A stretch of 64,000 nt of DNA. It comes from JADKAV01 sp037046735. GTDB lineage: Bacteria; Actinomycetota; Actinomycetes; S36-B12; UBA10799. Below, in pieces: positions 41,633-51,278 of the stretch; position 1 is the stretch's first letter, and each line of letters starts with the position of its first letter. The translations under genes were made by a program, and so were the position numbers. The notes beneath the pieces were generated by a model, which was given only the letters and a program-made list of their open reading frames with translations, was not told the DNA's origin and searched no databases. Where the stretch lies: positions 372,001 to 436,000 of the forward strand of contig JBAOHC010000027.1 of assembly GCA_037046735.1 (NCBI GenBank), in the 5' to 3' direction.

Positions 41633-44065
41633 TCAGGCGCGCAGGACGGCGCCAACTTCGACGGCCGCCGCTAGCGCTCCGCTTCGGACGGCCTCGATGT
41701 CAGCCTCGGTCAGGGTCCGGTCGGGTGCTCGCAGGCGCAACGAAAAGGCCAAGGACTTCTTGCCTTCGGGCACCTGCGGGCCGGCATACACGTCGAACAA
41801 TCTCACCGACTCCAACAGGTCGCCACCGCCGGCCAGCAACGCTTGCAGGACTGTCTGCGCGGCCACATCGGCGTCCATCACCAGCGCCACGTCCTCCTTG
41901 GCCACTGGGAAGGTGCTCACCTGTGGGGCGCTGGCCACCGGCGAGGCCGCAGCCAGCAGGACCGAGGTGTCGATCTCGGCGGCCACGGCACGGGCAGGCA
42001 ACCCGAACGCGCTGACCACATCGGGGTGCAACTCCCCCGCGTGGCCGAGCAACTCGCCGGCGATCGACAGCCGAGCACATCGACCGGGGTGCCACGGTGC
42101 GTGATGGTCGGCGACCACGTCGATGTGGATGCCGAGGCTGCTGGCCAGCTCCCGAACGATCCGAAGCGGGTCACTCCAGTCGACCGGCCGTGCCGCACCC
42201 CACCAGCCGGCCTGTGACCAGTCACCGGCCAGCACGATCGCGAGGTGCTCAGGCTGGCGGGGCAGTGCACTGAGCATCTGTTCCAACACGTCGTCCGATG
42301 GACGCTCGGCTGCCGCTGCCACCGGCGCGCTGATCTCGTCGACGTCGCGGAATACCTGACCGTACTCGTACAGGTGCACGGACTCCGCACCGCGCCCGAC
42401 GTTGCGCCGAGCCGAGGCCAAGAGCCCGGGAAGCAGGGTGGTCCGCATCAACGGTTGTTCATCGTTGAGTGGATTAGCCAGTCGTACTGCCACCCGGCGG
42501 GGGTCGTCGGCGGGCAGCAGCAGGGCGTCGAACTCGCGTTCTCCGACGAAGCCGTAACTCAGGACCTCGACCATGCCCAACTCGGCTGGTCGACGGCGCA
42601 GACCCCGGCGCATTCGGTCCTCGTCGCGCAGCCCCACGCCCAGGCCCATGGCCGGCCCGCGCGACGGGATGCTCGCGTAGCCGACGACCCGCGCGACCTC
42701 CTCCACCAGGTCAATCGGCGCCGTCAGATCCGGGCGCCAAGTCGGCACCGTGATGTGGCCGTCAGCCACGTGGCATCCAACGGCCGTGAGAATGTCCACC
42801 ACGCGGGCAGGCGAAATCTCTATACCCACGATGCGGCTCGGCAGATCCATCGGCAGGTCGATGGTGTGGGCAGATTGCCGATGGTCGACGTCCACGACAC
42901 CGTGCACGGTCGCGCCAGCGAGGTCCCTGAGCAACTGGGCCGCACGATTGGATGCGGCCAGTGCCAGGTCCTGGTCCACGCCGCGCTCGAAGCGGCGTGA
43001 GGCCTCCGACGACAACTTGTGCCGACGTGAGGTACCTGCGACCTGGGAGGCGGAGAAGTGGGCGGCCTCGAGGACGACGTTGGTGCTGGCCTCATCGATC
43101 TCAGTGGTGAGCCCTCCCATGACACCGGCGAGGGCCACCGCACCGCGATCGTCGGCGATCACGATGTCGGCCGGATCGAGGTCGCGCTGCACATGGTCGA
43201 GGGTTTCCAGGGTCTCACCGGCCGCGGGTGTGCGGATCTGGATGGGACCTTGCAGTTTGTCCGCGTCGAAGGCGTGCAGAGGCTGTCCGAGTTCGAGCAT
43301 GACGTAGTTGGTGATGTCCACGGCCAGGCTGACCGGGCGCATTCCGCACTGGTTGAGGCGGCGCACCATGTAGGCAGGACTCTGCGCGGTCGGGTCGATG
43401 CCGGTGACCAGTCGCGCGGTGAACCGGTCGGCACCCTCCCGCAGATCGACGGGGTGGGTCGCTCCTTCGATCGGGTATTCATGCACAAGATGAGCGGGAT
43501 CACTGAACTCGACCCCGAAGGCCAGAGCAGCCTCGCGCGCCAGCCCGCGGATGGACAGGCAGTAACCCCGATCGGGTGTCACGGCGATGTCGAGCACCGC
43601 ATCGTCGAGGCCGAGTACCGGCCGTGCATCAGCCCCGACCTCCCCCTCGGTGAGGACCAGGATGCCGTCGTACTCGTCGTTGATCCCGAGTTCACGACCC
43701 GAGCAGAGCATGCCGTCGGAGATATGCCCGTAGGTCTTGCGAGCAGCGATCTCAAAACCGCCGGGCAGTACCGTGCCTGGCAGCGCCGCGACGACGAGGT
43801 CGCCGACAGCGAAGTTCGTGGCACCGCAGATGATGCCGCGCACCCCGTCTCCGACATCCACCTGGCAGTACCGAATCGGCTTCTTGTACTCGCTGAGTTC
43901 CTCGATCTCCAGCACCCGGGCGACCAGCAGCGGCCCGGCGATCGTCACCTCGTCGACACTCTCGACCTCGAGGCCGACGTCCACAAGTTTCGCCGCCACC
44001 TCGCGGGCGGTGGCGTGCGCGGGCAGTGCGGCATACTCGGTGATCCAACTCAGTGGTGCTCGCAT
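41633..44065 (-). CDS. pheT: Phenylalanyl-tRNA synthetase beta subunit
   Basis: 810 residues. The N-terminal tRNA-binding OB fold (residues ~40-150, VGDGVRGIICGATNFAVGD), B3/B4 editing region, B5 domain (DLPMDLPSRIVGIEISPARV), a degenerate class II core and the C-terminal ferredoxin-fold anticodon-binding domain (STFPVAKEDVALVMD) are in normal order. It edits mischarged Tyr and forms the alpha2-beta2 enzyme with PheS. The start overlaps the pheS stop (TGATG). Confidence 0.97.
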   Translation of the reverse strand: MRAPLSWITEYAALPAHATAREVAAKLVDVGLEVESVDEVTIAGPLLVARVLEIEELSEYKKPIRYCQVDVGDGVRGIICGATNFAVGDLVVAALPGTVLPGGFEIAARKTYGHISDGMLCSGRELGINDEYDGILVLTEGEVGADARPVLGLDDAVLDIAVTPDRGYCLSIRGLAREAALAFGVEFSDPAHLVHEYPIEGATHPVDLREGADRFTARLVTGIDPTAQSPAYMVRRLNQCGMRPVSLAVDITNYVMLELGQPLHAFDADKLQGPIQIRTPAAGETLETLDHVQRDLDPADIVIADDRGAVALAGVMGGLTTEIDEASTNVVLEAAHFSASQVAGTSRRHKLSSEASRRFERGVDQDLALAASNRAAQLLRDLAGATVHGVVDVDHRQSAHTIDLPMDLPSRIVGIEISPARVVDILTAVGCHVADGHITVPTWRPDLTAPIDLVEEVARVVGYASIPSRGPAMGLGVGLRDEDRMRRGLRRRPAELGMVEVLSYGFVGEREFDALLLPADDPRRVAVRLANPLNDEQPLMRTTLLPGLLASARRNVGRGAESVHLYEYGQVFRDVDEISAPVAAAAERPSDDVLEQMLSALPRQPEHLAIVLAGDWSQAGWWGAARPVDWSDPLRIVRELASSLGIHIDVVADHHAPWHPGRCARLSIAGELLGHAGELHPDVVSAFGLPARAVAAEIDTSVLLAAASPVASAPQVSTFPVAKEDVALVMDADVAAQTVLQALLAGGGDLLESVRLFDVYAGPQVPEGKKSLAFSLRLRAPDRTLTEADIEAVRSGALAAAVEVGAVLRA

Positions 44066-45174
44066 CAGCTGTCCATTCCGAAGGCCGTGGTGAAGCGGAT
44101 GTCACCCTCGACGAGGTCGCGCATGTCGGTGATCCCGTGGCGGAACATCAACGTGCGCTCGATGCCCATGCCGAAGGCGAAACCGCTGTATTCCTGCGGG
44201 TCTATGCCGCACGAGAGCAAGACCCGGGGGTTCACCATGCCACAACCGCCCCATTCGATCCAGCCCTCCGAGGAACAGGTGCGACACGGCCGGTCAGGGT
44301 TGCCGACACTTTGGCCACGGCAGGCGAAGCACTCCAGGTCCACCTCCGCGCTGGGTTCAGTGAACGGGAAGTAGCTGGGCCGCAGCCTCGTCACGATGCC
44401 ATCACCGAACATCGTCGAGGCAAACCAGTCGAGAGTGGACTTCAGGTCGACCATGCTCAGACCCTTGTCGACGGCGAGGCCTTCCACTTGGTGGAAGACC
44501 GGGGTGTGGGTGGCATCGAGCTCATCGGTGCGGTATACCCGTCCCGGGCACACCACGTAGACGGGCGGCGCCTGGTTGAGCATGGTCCGGATCTGCAAGG
44601 GGCTGGTATGGGTGCGCAGGACTGCCCCGGAATCTGGCGATCCGACGAAGAAGGTGTCCTGCATGGTCCGCGCCGGGTGGTCGCGACCGATGTTCAACGC
44701 GTCGAAATTGAACCATTCCGACTCGAGTTCGGGCCCCTCGACCACGCCGTACCCGATGCTCATGAAGGCATCCGTGATGTGTTCCATGATCGTGTGGATG
44801 GGGTGGCGGGCACCGACCGGCTCCCGGTCGTTGACCATCGTCACATCGACGCGCTCGCTGGTGAGGATACGTTGGCGCTCGGCGTCCTTGAGCTCGGCTT
44901 CGCGAGTCTTCAGAGCCTGGTTGACCCGGCCGCGGGCTGCTCCCACTGCCTTGCCGGCCTCGGCCTTCGCGCTCGGCGGCAGAGCGCCGATCTCCCGGTT
45001 GGCCAGCGCCAGCGGACTGCGGTCTCCGGAATGATCGATCCGGGCGGCCTTGAGGGCGGGCAAATCCTGGGCGGCAGCGATGGCCTGCAGAGCATCGGCC
45101 ACGGCCGCCTCGAGACTGGCCGGCTCCAGTGCCGCGGGCAGCACCGGATCGAAGTTCTTGTTGGGAGCGGACAC
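44065..45174 (-). CDS. pheS: Phenylalanyl-tRNA synthetase alpha subunit
   Basis: 369 residues from GTG. An N-terminal coiled coil (residues ~60-110) contacts tRNA. Class II motifs follow: HPIHTIMEHITDAFMSIGY (motif 1), RTHTSPLQIRTM and FHQVEGLAVDKGLS (motif 2), GFAFGMGIERTLMFRHG (motif 3). TAGAAT lies 6 nt upstream of the GTG, so the pheST mRNA is probably leaderless. Confidence 0.97.
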   Translation of the reverse strand: MSAPNKNFDPVLPAALEPASLEAAVADALQAIAAAQDLPALKAARIDHSGDRSPLALANREIGALPPSAKAEAGKAVGAARGRVNQALKTREAELKDAERQRILTSERVDVTMVNDREPVGARHPIHTIMEHITDAFMSIGYGVVEGPELESEWFNFDALNIGRDHPARTMQDTFFVGSPDSGAVLRTHTSPLQIRTMLNQAPPVYVVCPGRVYRTDELDATHTPVFHQVEGLAVDKGLSMVDLKSTLDWFASTMFGDGIVTRLRPSYFPFTEPSAEVDLECFACRGQSVGNPDRPCRTCSSEGWIEWGGCGMVNPRVLLSCGIDPQEYSGFAFGMGIERTLMFRHGITDMRDLVEGDIRFTTAFGMDS

Positions 45175-45180
45175 CCCTCG

Positions 45181-45186
45181 ATTCTA
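45181..45186 (-). promoter_or_regulatory. -10 hexamer TAGAAT, leaderless start of pheST
   Basis: TAGAAT ends 6 nt before the pheS GTG. Confidence 0.5.
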
Positions 45187-45466
45187 GAGGGCGTGGGATG
45201 GACCCAAATCAGAGCACTCGGGGCGTTCCGGACGACATACACCTCCAGTCAACGCTCCTCACGCTCAGTTCCAACCCACGGACCCTGACCGCACCGGCTC
45301 GTCCAGCGGACCTTCCGCGACATCCGCGTGCCCGGGATCGACACCGAACCCGGTGGGATACGCCAGGATCACGGCCGGCAACGGCGTCGTCAGGTCGCCC
45401 AAATACCTGCCCAGGCCTCGACGACAAACCTCCCGGCAGCCGGTGGTTCGGTGCTTGGATGAAGAC

Positions 45467-46403
45467 ATGCACCGCGACACCCTCGACCTCGGTAACGAGG
45501 TCTTCATGATGGACACCAGGATGGGCGGTTACGAGGCGATCACATCGTCGTACCTGATCCGGTCCTCAAAGCCCTGCCTGGTCGAGACCAGGGACGGCCC
45601 GATCGGCGCCGGTCGTGATCGCGCAGTTGGCAGCGCTCGGCGTCGACGCCGCTGACCTGGCGACCATCGTCGTCACCCACATCCACCTTGACCACGCCGG
45701 CGGCGTCGGGGACCTGGCTGAAGCGTTCCCGAACGCCCAGGTCGTGGTGCAGGAGAAGGGTGCCCGGCACCTGGCGGACCCCTCCCGGCTGGTGGCCAGC
45801 GCGCATCGGGTCTTCGGCGCAGCGATGGACCGCTTGTTCGGGGATCTTCGCCCCACCGAGGCATCTCGCATTGTGAGCATCGCGCAGACGGGCCGGATCG
45901 ACCTGGGTGACGGCCGGCATCTGGCCGCGTTCCACAATCCGGGGCACGCCTCGCATCACATCGGACTGGTGGACTCGGCCACCGGTGACCTGTACACCGG
46001 CGACGCGGCGGGGGTGTACGTCCCGGAGACCAAGGACGTGCGCCCAGCCACTCCACCGCCAGACTTCGACCTCGACCTGACCTTGAGCTCACTGCAGGCC
46101 ATGCGCGATGTCGGGCCGACAAGACTGCTGTTCAGCCATTTCGGGCCTGTGAGCGAGATCGACGAGACGCTGGATGCCTCGGTGGACGAATTGCACTTCT
46201 GGGTGAACGCGGTGCGCCAGGCCAGAGAGGTCACCCCCGACATGGATCACGCGGTTGCGATGGTCCGGGAGAAGGACCGCGCACGCCATCCCGGCCTGTT
46301 CACCAATCCTGAACTGCTGGCCAAGCAAGAGGAGCTCTCTGGCACGCAGGCCAACGTGGCCGGGATCATGCGGTGGCTGGACATGCAGGAGGCTCACGAC
46401 TAG
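45467..46403 (+). CDS. Metallo-beta-lactamase-fold hydrolase (one frameshift)
   Basis: ATG 45467 is preceded by GGATGAAGAC. The first ~43 codons (MHRDTLDLGNEVFMMDT, SSYLIR) continue in a different frame from about 45587, where one extra A breaks VETGT; the rest reads VVIAQLAALGVDAADL, VTHIHLDHAGG (the metal-binding HxHxDH), NPGHASHHIGL and LYTGDAAGVY, then SHFGPV. These are the zinc ligands of the glyoxalase II / MBL family. About 312 residues when repaired, with a C-terminal helical extension. The substrate is unknown. Confidence 0.8.
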
Positions 46404-47198
46404 GTCGTGGTTGATGGTTGTTCATAGTCGCCATGACGATTACTGCGCTCGGGATGCCGCGCTAGGTGCGGGTTCTTGTCGCGGCGAGTTGCGATCGAAC
46501 GCCTTTGTTCGATCTGGTTGAAGGCCGCTCCACGACGTTGTGCAGCCGTGGGTATCCGGGACGAATCCATCGCCACCCCGCCCGCAAAGATGTCAGTAGC
46601 GAGGACCTAACGTGCCTCTCACCGACATGTTCAGCTACTCGCGCCACCCGGGCCCGCAAAGATGTCAGTAGCGAAGACTTAACGTGCCTCTCACCGACAT
46701 GTTCGGCCACTCGCGCCACCCGGGCCCGCAAAGATGTCAGTAGCGAAGACTCAAAGTGCCTCCCACCGACATGTTCAACTACTCGCGCCACCCGGCCCGG
46801 GAAGATGTCAGTAGCGAAGACCTAACGTGCCTCTCACCGACATGTTCAGCTACTCGCGCCACCCGGCCCACAAAGATGTCAGTAGCGAGGACTTAACGTG
46901 CCTCCCACCGACATGTTCACGAGCGCGACGGCCAGACCCAGCGCACCGCCGAGCAGAATCGGCGGCGTGGCCGTCGAAGATGGGCCCCTATCCTGGGCCG
47001 CAGCGTCCAACAACTGTCGTCGGCGGGCTGCCCCGGCCGCTGACAGACGCGATGCCAACAGCATGAGGTCGGCGCGAGAGCCCTCATCGGCACGCCACGC
47101 CTGTCGGGCAGGCTGCTAGGTCGTCCATGATCAGGACAAACCGCCCGTGGTGGGTGAAGATGGCCTCCGCACCACGAACGATCGACGAGAGGTCAATC
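46404..47198. other. 795-nt intergenic region holding the second repeat array
   Basis: Contains the tandem array 46587-46919. On the minus strand at 46930-47064 a frame reads LLASRLSAAGAARRRQLLDA, then TPPILLGGALGLAVALV, a plausible basic-plus-hydrophobic C-terminus that runs into the repeat and stops; it may be a gene end disrupted by the array. No complete gene is supported. Confidence 0.5.
46587..46919. repeat. 71/72-bp tandem repeat, five copies
   Basis: AAGATGTCAG recurs at 46587, 46659, 46731, 46802 and 46873 (periods 72, 72, 71, 71). Each unit continues TAGCGA(A/G)GAC and ends CACCGACATGTTC with arms ATGTC/GACAT. Units differ at a few bases. The core has the same layout and several of the same bases as the 82-bp array at 939-1196, with the outer linker different. 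Confidence 0.9.
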
Positions 47199-49967
47199 AT
47201 GGCCACAGAGTCACCCTCCACGACCACTGCCGACAACTGGTTCAGCCTGCCAGCTGATGAGGCGGTTGCCGCCCTGGGCAGCAACCGAGAGCAGGGACTG
47301 TCCGAAGAGCAGGCCGCCGCGCGCCTGCACGAGCATGGGCCGAACACCATCCGGGCTGAGGAGCCACCGTCGGTCTGGGTGATGGCTTTGTCCCAGTTGC
47401 GCGACCCGATGAACCTGATGCTCGTCGCGGTGACGGTCGTCAGTCTAGTGATCGGGCAGGTGTCGACCGGCATCATCGTCGGACTGCTGATCGCGTTCAA
47501 CATCGTTTTGGGCACTCAGCAGGAGATCAAGGCCCGTGCCAGCGTGGATGCCCTGGCCGACCTGCAAGTACCGCAGGCGAAGGTGATTCGCAGCGGCTCC
47601 CTGCAACTCGTCGCGGCCACCGACATCGTGCCAGGCGACATTGTCACGATGGAGGCCGGCGACCTCGTGCCTGCCGACGGCCGGATCCTGCGCTCGGCCA
47701 CCCTAGAGGTGCAGGAAGCGGCACTCACGGGCGAGAGTGCCCCGGTGGCCAAGGATGCGGCGGTGCTGCCCGCCGGCGAGGTGACCATCGGCGACCGCAC
47801 CAACATGGCATTCCAGAACACCTCAGTCACCCGGGGTACCGCGACGATCGTGGTGACGGGAACAGGCATGGATACCCAGATGGGTCAGATCGCCACCATG
47901 CTGTCGTCGGTTGAGCGCACCCGCTCACCCCTGCAACAGGAACTCGACAGCCTCACCAAGGTGCTCGGCATCATCGCCTGGACGGCTGTGGCGTTCATCG
48001 TGGTCATCGGGCTGCTGCGCGGCATGCCTATGTCGCAGCTGCTGCTGCTCGGTACGGCGATGGCGATCTCAGCGATCCCCACCGGTCTGCCCGCTTTCGT
48101 CTCGGGGCTGCTGTCCATGGGGGCCAAGCAGTTGGCCGACTCCAAGGCCGTAGTCAAGAACCTCACGGATGTGGAGACATTGGGGGCCACCAGCGCTATC
48201 AACACCGATAAGACCGGCACCCTCACCATGAACGAGATGATGGTCTCCAGGCTGTATACCGGGGGCAAGTGGTTCCGGGTCACCGGCCAGGGCTACGAGA
48301 AGACCGGGGAGATCCTCTGCGTGGCCGGCGCCGCTGTCCCCGACCTGACGAATCTCGCGTACGGTTTGGCCCTGAACACCGACGCCACCGTGGCAGACGA
48401 CGGCACCGTGGTCGGCGATCCGACGGAACTGGCGCTGGTCGTCCTGGCCGCGAAGTTGGGGGTGGATGCCGAGCAGACGCGCGCCACGTACCCTCGCCTG
48501 GCCGAGGTGCCCTTCGACTCGGAGTACAAGTTCATGGCCACCTTCCACACTGTGCCCATAGCCGGCGGGGAGCATCACGTCGTGGTGGTCAAGGGCGGGC
48601 CGGACGTGGTGTTGCGTCGTTGCACGGCGGCCGACGGCGTGGACCCTGCCCAGCAGACGTCGTTGGACGAGGTCCTCCCCGAGATCGAAAAGGCCAACTC
48701 TGACCTCGGTTCGCAGGGGCTGCGCGTCCTGGCCTTCGCCGCTCGCATCGTCACTGACGATGAGCTGGCCCTGATGGCCGAGGATCCGATGGCGCTGGTC
48801 AAGGACCTGTCCTTCGTGGGGCTGGTGGGCATCATCGATCCCCTGCGCAAGGAGTCGAAGTACGCCGTCGCCACCGCCTTGCGTGCCGGCATCGAGGTCC
48901 GGATGATCACGGGTGACCATGCGGTGACAGCGGCGGCGATCGGTGCCGACCTAGGCCTGGGACCGGGGGCTATCAGCGGAGCGGAGATGTCGGCGCTCAG
49001 CGACAACGAGCTGATGCAGCGCCTGCCCCAACTGCACGTGTTCGGCCGCGTGTCGCCGCAGGACAAGTTGCGCCTGGCCCAGGTGATGCAGGAAAGCGGG
49101 GAGGTCGTCGCGATGACCGGCGATGCGGTCAACGACGCAGCGGCACTCAAGCAGGCCGACATCGGAGTCGCGATGGGAAGCGGCAGTGAGGTCTCGAAGC
49201 AGGCGGCCCGGATGATCCTCACCGACGACAACTTCGGCACCCTCGTGCACGCTGTGGAACTCGGTCGGCGGGTCTACGACAAGGTCGTGTCCTACGTGCG
49301 CTACCAGATGACCCAACTGCTGTCGCTGATCATGCTCTTCGTCGCGGCAACCGCGTTCAACATCAACCAGGGCGAGGCCCTGACCCCGATGATGGTGCTG
49401 TATCTGCTGTTCTTCGTGACGGCCTCCGGAGTGGTGGTGATCGCCGTTGATCCCGGGGACCCCGATGTCATGTTGCGGCCACCGCGCGACCCGAAGATGC
49501 CCATCACCAACCGCAGCGCGGTCATCATGTGGGTCATCTATGGGGCCGCATTGTTCATCGCCGCGCTGGTACCACTGGTCGCCGGGCCGGACGACCTCAG
49601 CATCGGCACTGCGAGTGCCGCGATGACGATGACATTTGCGGTGATGGGCCTGGGCACGGTCTTCAACGCGATCACCAACCGCCGTGACCCCACCAGCGGC
49701 CTGAGTGCACCGGTACTCAAGGCGGCCGGGATCTCAGTGGTACCCGCAGCCATGATCGTGCTGGCCACTGAACTCCCCTTGCTGCAGCGCGCCCTGCTCA
49801 CGAAGTCGCTGACCGGCCCGCAGTGGCTGGCAGTGATCGGGCTGGCCCTGATCCTGCCCGTGGTCATCGAGGGGAGCAAACTCCTGCGGCGGCGGCGCCT
49901 GCCCGCTGTCGTGAGGCCCGACGCGCCACACACGGTAAGCCCAGAACGGGCCCTCGCTACCCGGTGA
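47199..49967 (+). CDS. P-type cation-transporting ATPase of uncertain ion specificity
   Basis: 922 residues from ATG 47199, with GAGAGG 6 nt upstream. Cation ATPase N-domain, TGES (177-180), the phosphorylated Asp in DKTGTLT (D337), ITGDHAVT (~570-577) and GDAVNDA (641-647) are intact, so the pump should cycle. But helix 4 reads IPTGLP (294-298 region) instead of IPEGLP, and helix 6 reads FFVTASG where Ca2+/Na+/H+ pumps have NLVTDG. Helix 5 also lacks the usual Asn/Glu. The ion is therefore unclear. Ten membrane helices; C-terminal VVLA-rich bundle. It stands alone after the repeat array. Confidence 0.85.
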   Translation: MATESPSTTTADNWFSLPADEAVAALGSNREQGLSEEQAAARLHEHGPNTIRAEEPPSVWVMALSQLRDPMNLMLVAVTVVSLVIGQVSTGIIVGLLIAFNIVLGTQQEIKARASVDALADLQVPQAKVIRSGSLQLVAATDIVPGDIVTMEAGDLVPADGRILRSATLEVQEAALTGESAPVAKDAAVLPAGEVTIGDRTNMAFQNTSVTRGTATIVVTGTGMDTQMGQIATMLSSVERTRSPLQQELDSLTKVLGIIAWTAVAFIVVIGLLRGMPMSQLLLLGTAMAISAIPTGLPAFVSGLLSMGAKQLADSKAVVKNLTDVETLGATSAINTDKTGTLTMNEMMVSRLYTGGKWFRVTGQGYEKTGEILCVAGAAVPDLTNLAYGLALNTDATVADDGTVVGDPTELALVVLAAKLGVDAEQTRATYPRLAEVPFDSEYKFMATFHTVPIAGGEHHVVVVKGGPDVVLRRCTAADGVDPAQQTSLDEVLPEIEKANSDLGSQGLRVLAFAARIVTDDELALMAEDPMALVKDLSFVGLVGIIDPLRKESKYAVATALRAGIEVRMITGDHAVTAAAIGADLGLGPGAISGAEMSALSDNELMQRLPQLHVFGRVSPQDKLRLAQVMQESGEVVAMTGDAVNDAAALKQADIGVAMGSGSEVSKQAARMILTDDNFGTLVHAVELGRRVYDKVVSYVRYQMTQLLSLIMLFVAATAFNINQGEALTPMMVLYLLFFVTASGVVVIAVDPGDPDVMLRPPRDPKMPITNRSAVIMWVIYGAALFIAALVPLVAGPDDLSIGTASAAMTMTFAVMGLGTVFNAITNRRDPTSGLSAPVLKAAGISVVPAAMIVLATELPLLQRALLTKSLTGPQWLAVIGLALILPVVIEGSKLLRRRRLPAVVRPDAPHTVSPERALATR

Positions 49968-50682
49968 GGTCGGGGCGCTGGACCAGCGCAGTGGCATACA
50001 GACACACCGCAGCGGCAGAGGCCAGGTTAAGCGATTCAGCCCGCCCGAAGATCGGGATGGACACCGTCGGCCAGCCAAGATCCGGCAGGCCGTGCGCCTC
50101 GTTGCCGAACACCCAGGCCGTGGGCTGGTTCAGGTCGACCTCGCGCAGGTCTCGCTCGCCCGTTCCCGAGGTGGCCAGAACCTGTAGGCCGGCCAGCGGG
50201 ACATCGGCCAAGGGGCGGACATCGAAAGGTACGTGGAACAACGAGCCAGCGGTAGCCCGAACGCATTTGCCGTTATACGGATCCACCGAGTCGGCCGTGA
50301 AGTAGACAGCGTCGGCGCCAGCGGCATCCGCGGTGCGCAGGATCGTTCCGGCGTTGCCAGGATCGCGAACATCGTTCAGGACCACGACCAGCCGCGGGTC
50401 GACAGGCTCAGCAAAGGGCAGGAACCGGCAGACTGCCAGCACCCCCTGCGGACTCACCGTCTCGCTCATCGCAGCCATCACCTCGGCCGTCACCACGACC
50501 GCACCGGGCATGGGTTCGACGCTGTACACCTGCTCAACGCAGTCGGTTGCCAGCGCCTCCCGGACACCCTGCATCCCCTCGACCACAAACCGCCCGGACT
50601 TCACCCTGCCGGGGCGCTTCCAGAGACGCCGAACGGCCCTCACCCGGTCACTGCGAACCGAAGTGGGGCCGTCCGAAGTCAT
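49957..50682 (-). CDS. tsnR: TrmH/SpoU-family rRNA 2'-O-methyltransferase
   Basis: 241 residues. Substrate-binding N-domain (RFVVEGMQGVREAL), then the SPOUT knot: VLNDVRDPGNAGTILRTADA (motif 1), WVFGNEAHGLP (motif 2), IPIFGRAESLNLASAAAV (motif 3). It probably methylates 23S rRNA; thiostrepton-resistance proteins are the best-known relatives, but the site is not readable. The start overlaps the rplT stop (TGATG), and the end overlaps the ATPase 3' end by 11 nt, tail to tail. Confidence 0.88.
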   Translation of the reverse strand: MTSDGPTSVRSDRVRAVRRLWKRPGRVKSGRFVVEGMQGVREALATDCVEQVYSVEPMPGAVVVTAEVMAAMSETVSPQGVLAVCRFLPFAEPVDPRLVVVLNDVRDPGNAGTILRTADAAGADAVYFTADSVDPYNGKCVRATAGSLFHVPFDVRPLADVPLAGLQVLATSGTGERDLREVDLNQPTAWVFGNEAHGLPDLGWPTVSIPIFGRAESLNLASAAAVCLYATALVQRPDLTG

Positions 50683-51047
50683 CAGGCAGCAGCGGGCAGA
50701 GCCGCCTTGGCGGTCTCTACGAGCGCCGCGAATGCCTTCTCGTCATTGACCGCGAGCTCGGCCAGCATACGCCGATCGACCTCGACGCCGGCGGCCTTGA
50801 GGCCTTGGATGAACCGGTTGTACGTCATGCCGTTCGCGCGGGCCGCCGCGTTGATCCGCTGGATCCACAGCCGGCGGAAATCGCCCTTGCGGTCCTTGCG
50901 GTGGTCGTAGGCGTACACGCCGGAGTGCAGCAACTGCTCCTTGGCCTTGCGGTACAGCCGGGAACGCTGCCCGCGGTACCCGCTGGCCTTCTCCAGGGTG
51001 CTGCGACGCTTCTTCTGCGCATTGACTGCGCGTTTCACTCGTGCCAT
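50682..51047 (-). CDS. rplT: 50S ribosomal protein L20
   Basis: 121 residues. Basic N-terminus MARVKRAVNAQKKRRSTLEK, then YRGQRSRLYRKAKEQLLHS and FIQGLKAAGVEVDRRMLAEL: complete L20. AGGAG lies about 8 nt upstream of ATG. L20 is an early-binding 23S rRNA protein. Part of infC-rpmI-rplT-tsnR. Confidence 0.98.
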   Translation of the reverse strand: MARVKRAVNAQKKRRSTLEKASGYRGQRSRLYRKAKEQLLHSGVYAYDHRKDRKGDFRRLWIQRINAAARANGMTYNRFIQGLKAAGVEVDRRMLAELAVNDEKAFAALVETAKAALPAAA

Positions 51048-51068
51048 GTCTGATTACTCCTCACACAC

Positions 51069-51266
51069 TCAGCGCATGCCCAGAAGGCGCTTGACCTTCT
51101 TCACATCTGCGGGGCTCATCACCTGGTCGATGTCCAGACGACGCTTGCGCCGGGAACTCTTCTGCTGGAACAGGTGCTGGTTGTTGGCCTGCTCACGCAT
51201 GAGCTTGCCCGACCCTGTCTTCCGGAAGCGCTTCTTCGCTCCGCTGTGGGTCTTCATTTTCGGCAT
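51069..51266 (-). CDS. rpmI: 50S ribosomal protein L35
   Basis: 65 residues, MPKMKTHSGAKKRFRKTGSG to the C-terminal KVKRLLGMR; normal length and basic. AAGGAGAG precedes the ATG. It lies 12 nt after infC and 21 nt before rplT. Confidence 0.98.
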   Translation of the reverse strand: MPKMKTHSGAKKRFRKTGSGKLMREQANNQHLFQQKSSRRKRRLDIDQVMSPADVKKVKRLLGMR

Positions 51267-51278
51267 CTGTCTCTCCTT

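Noticed and set aside
45209..45466. Minus-strand frame LTTPLPAVILAYPTGFG between pheS and the MBL gene
   Set aside because: Some protein-like texture but no start site, motif or neighbour support.
46587..46919. Considered as a CRISPR array or coding repeat
   Set aside because: Units are uniform with period 71/72, so frames shift between units and no spacers exist.
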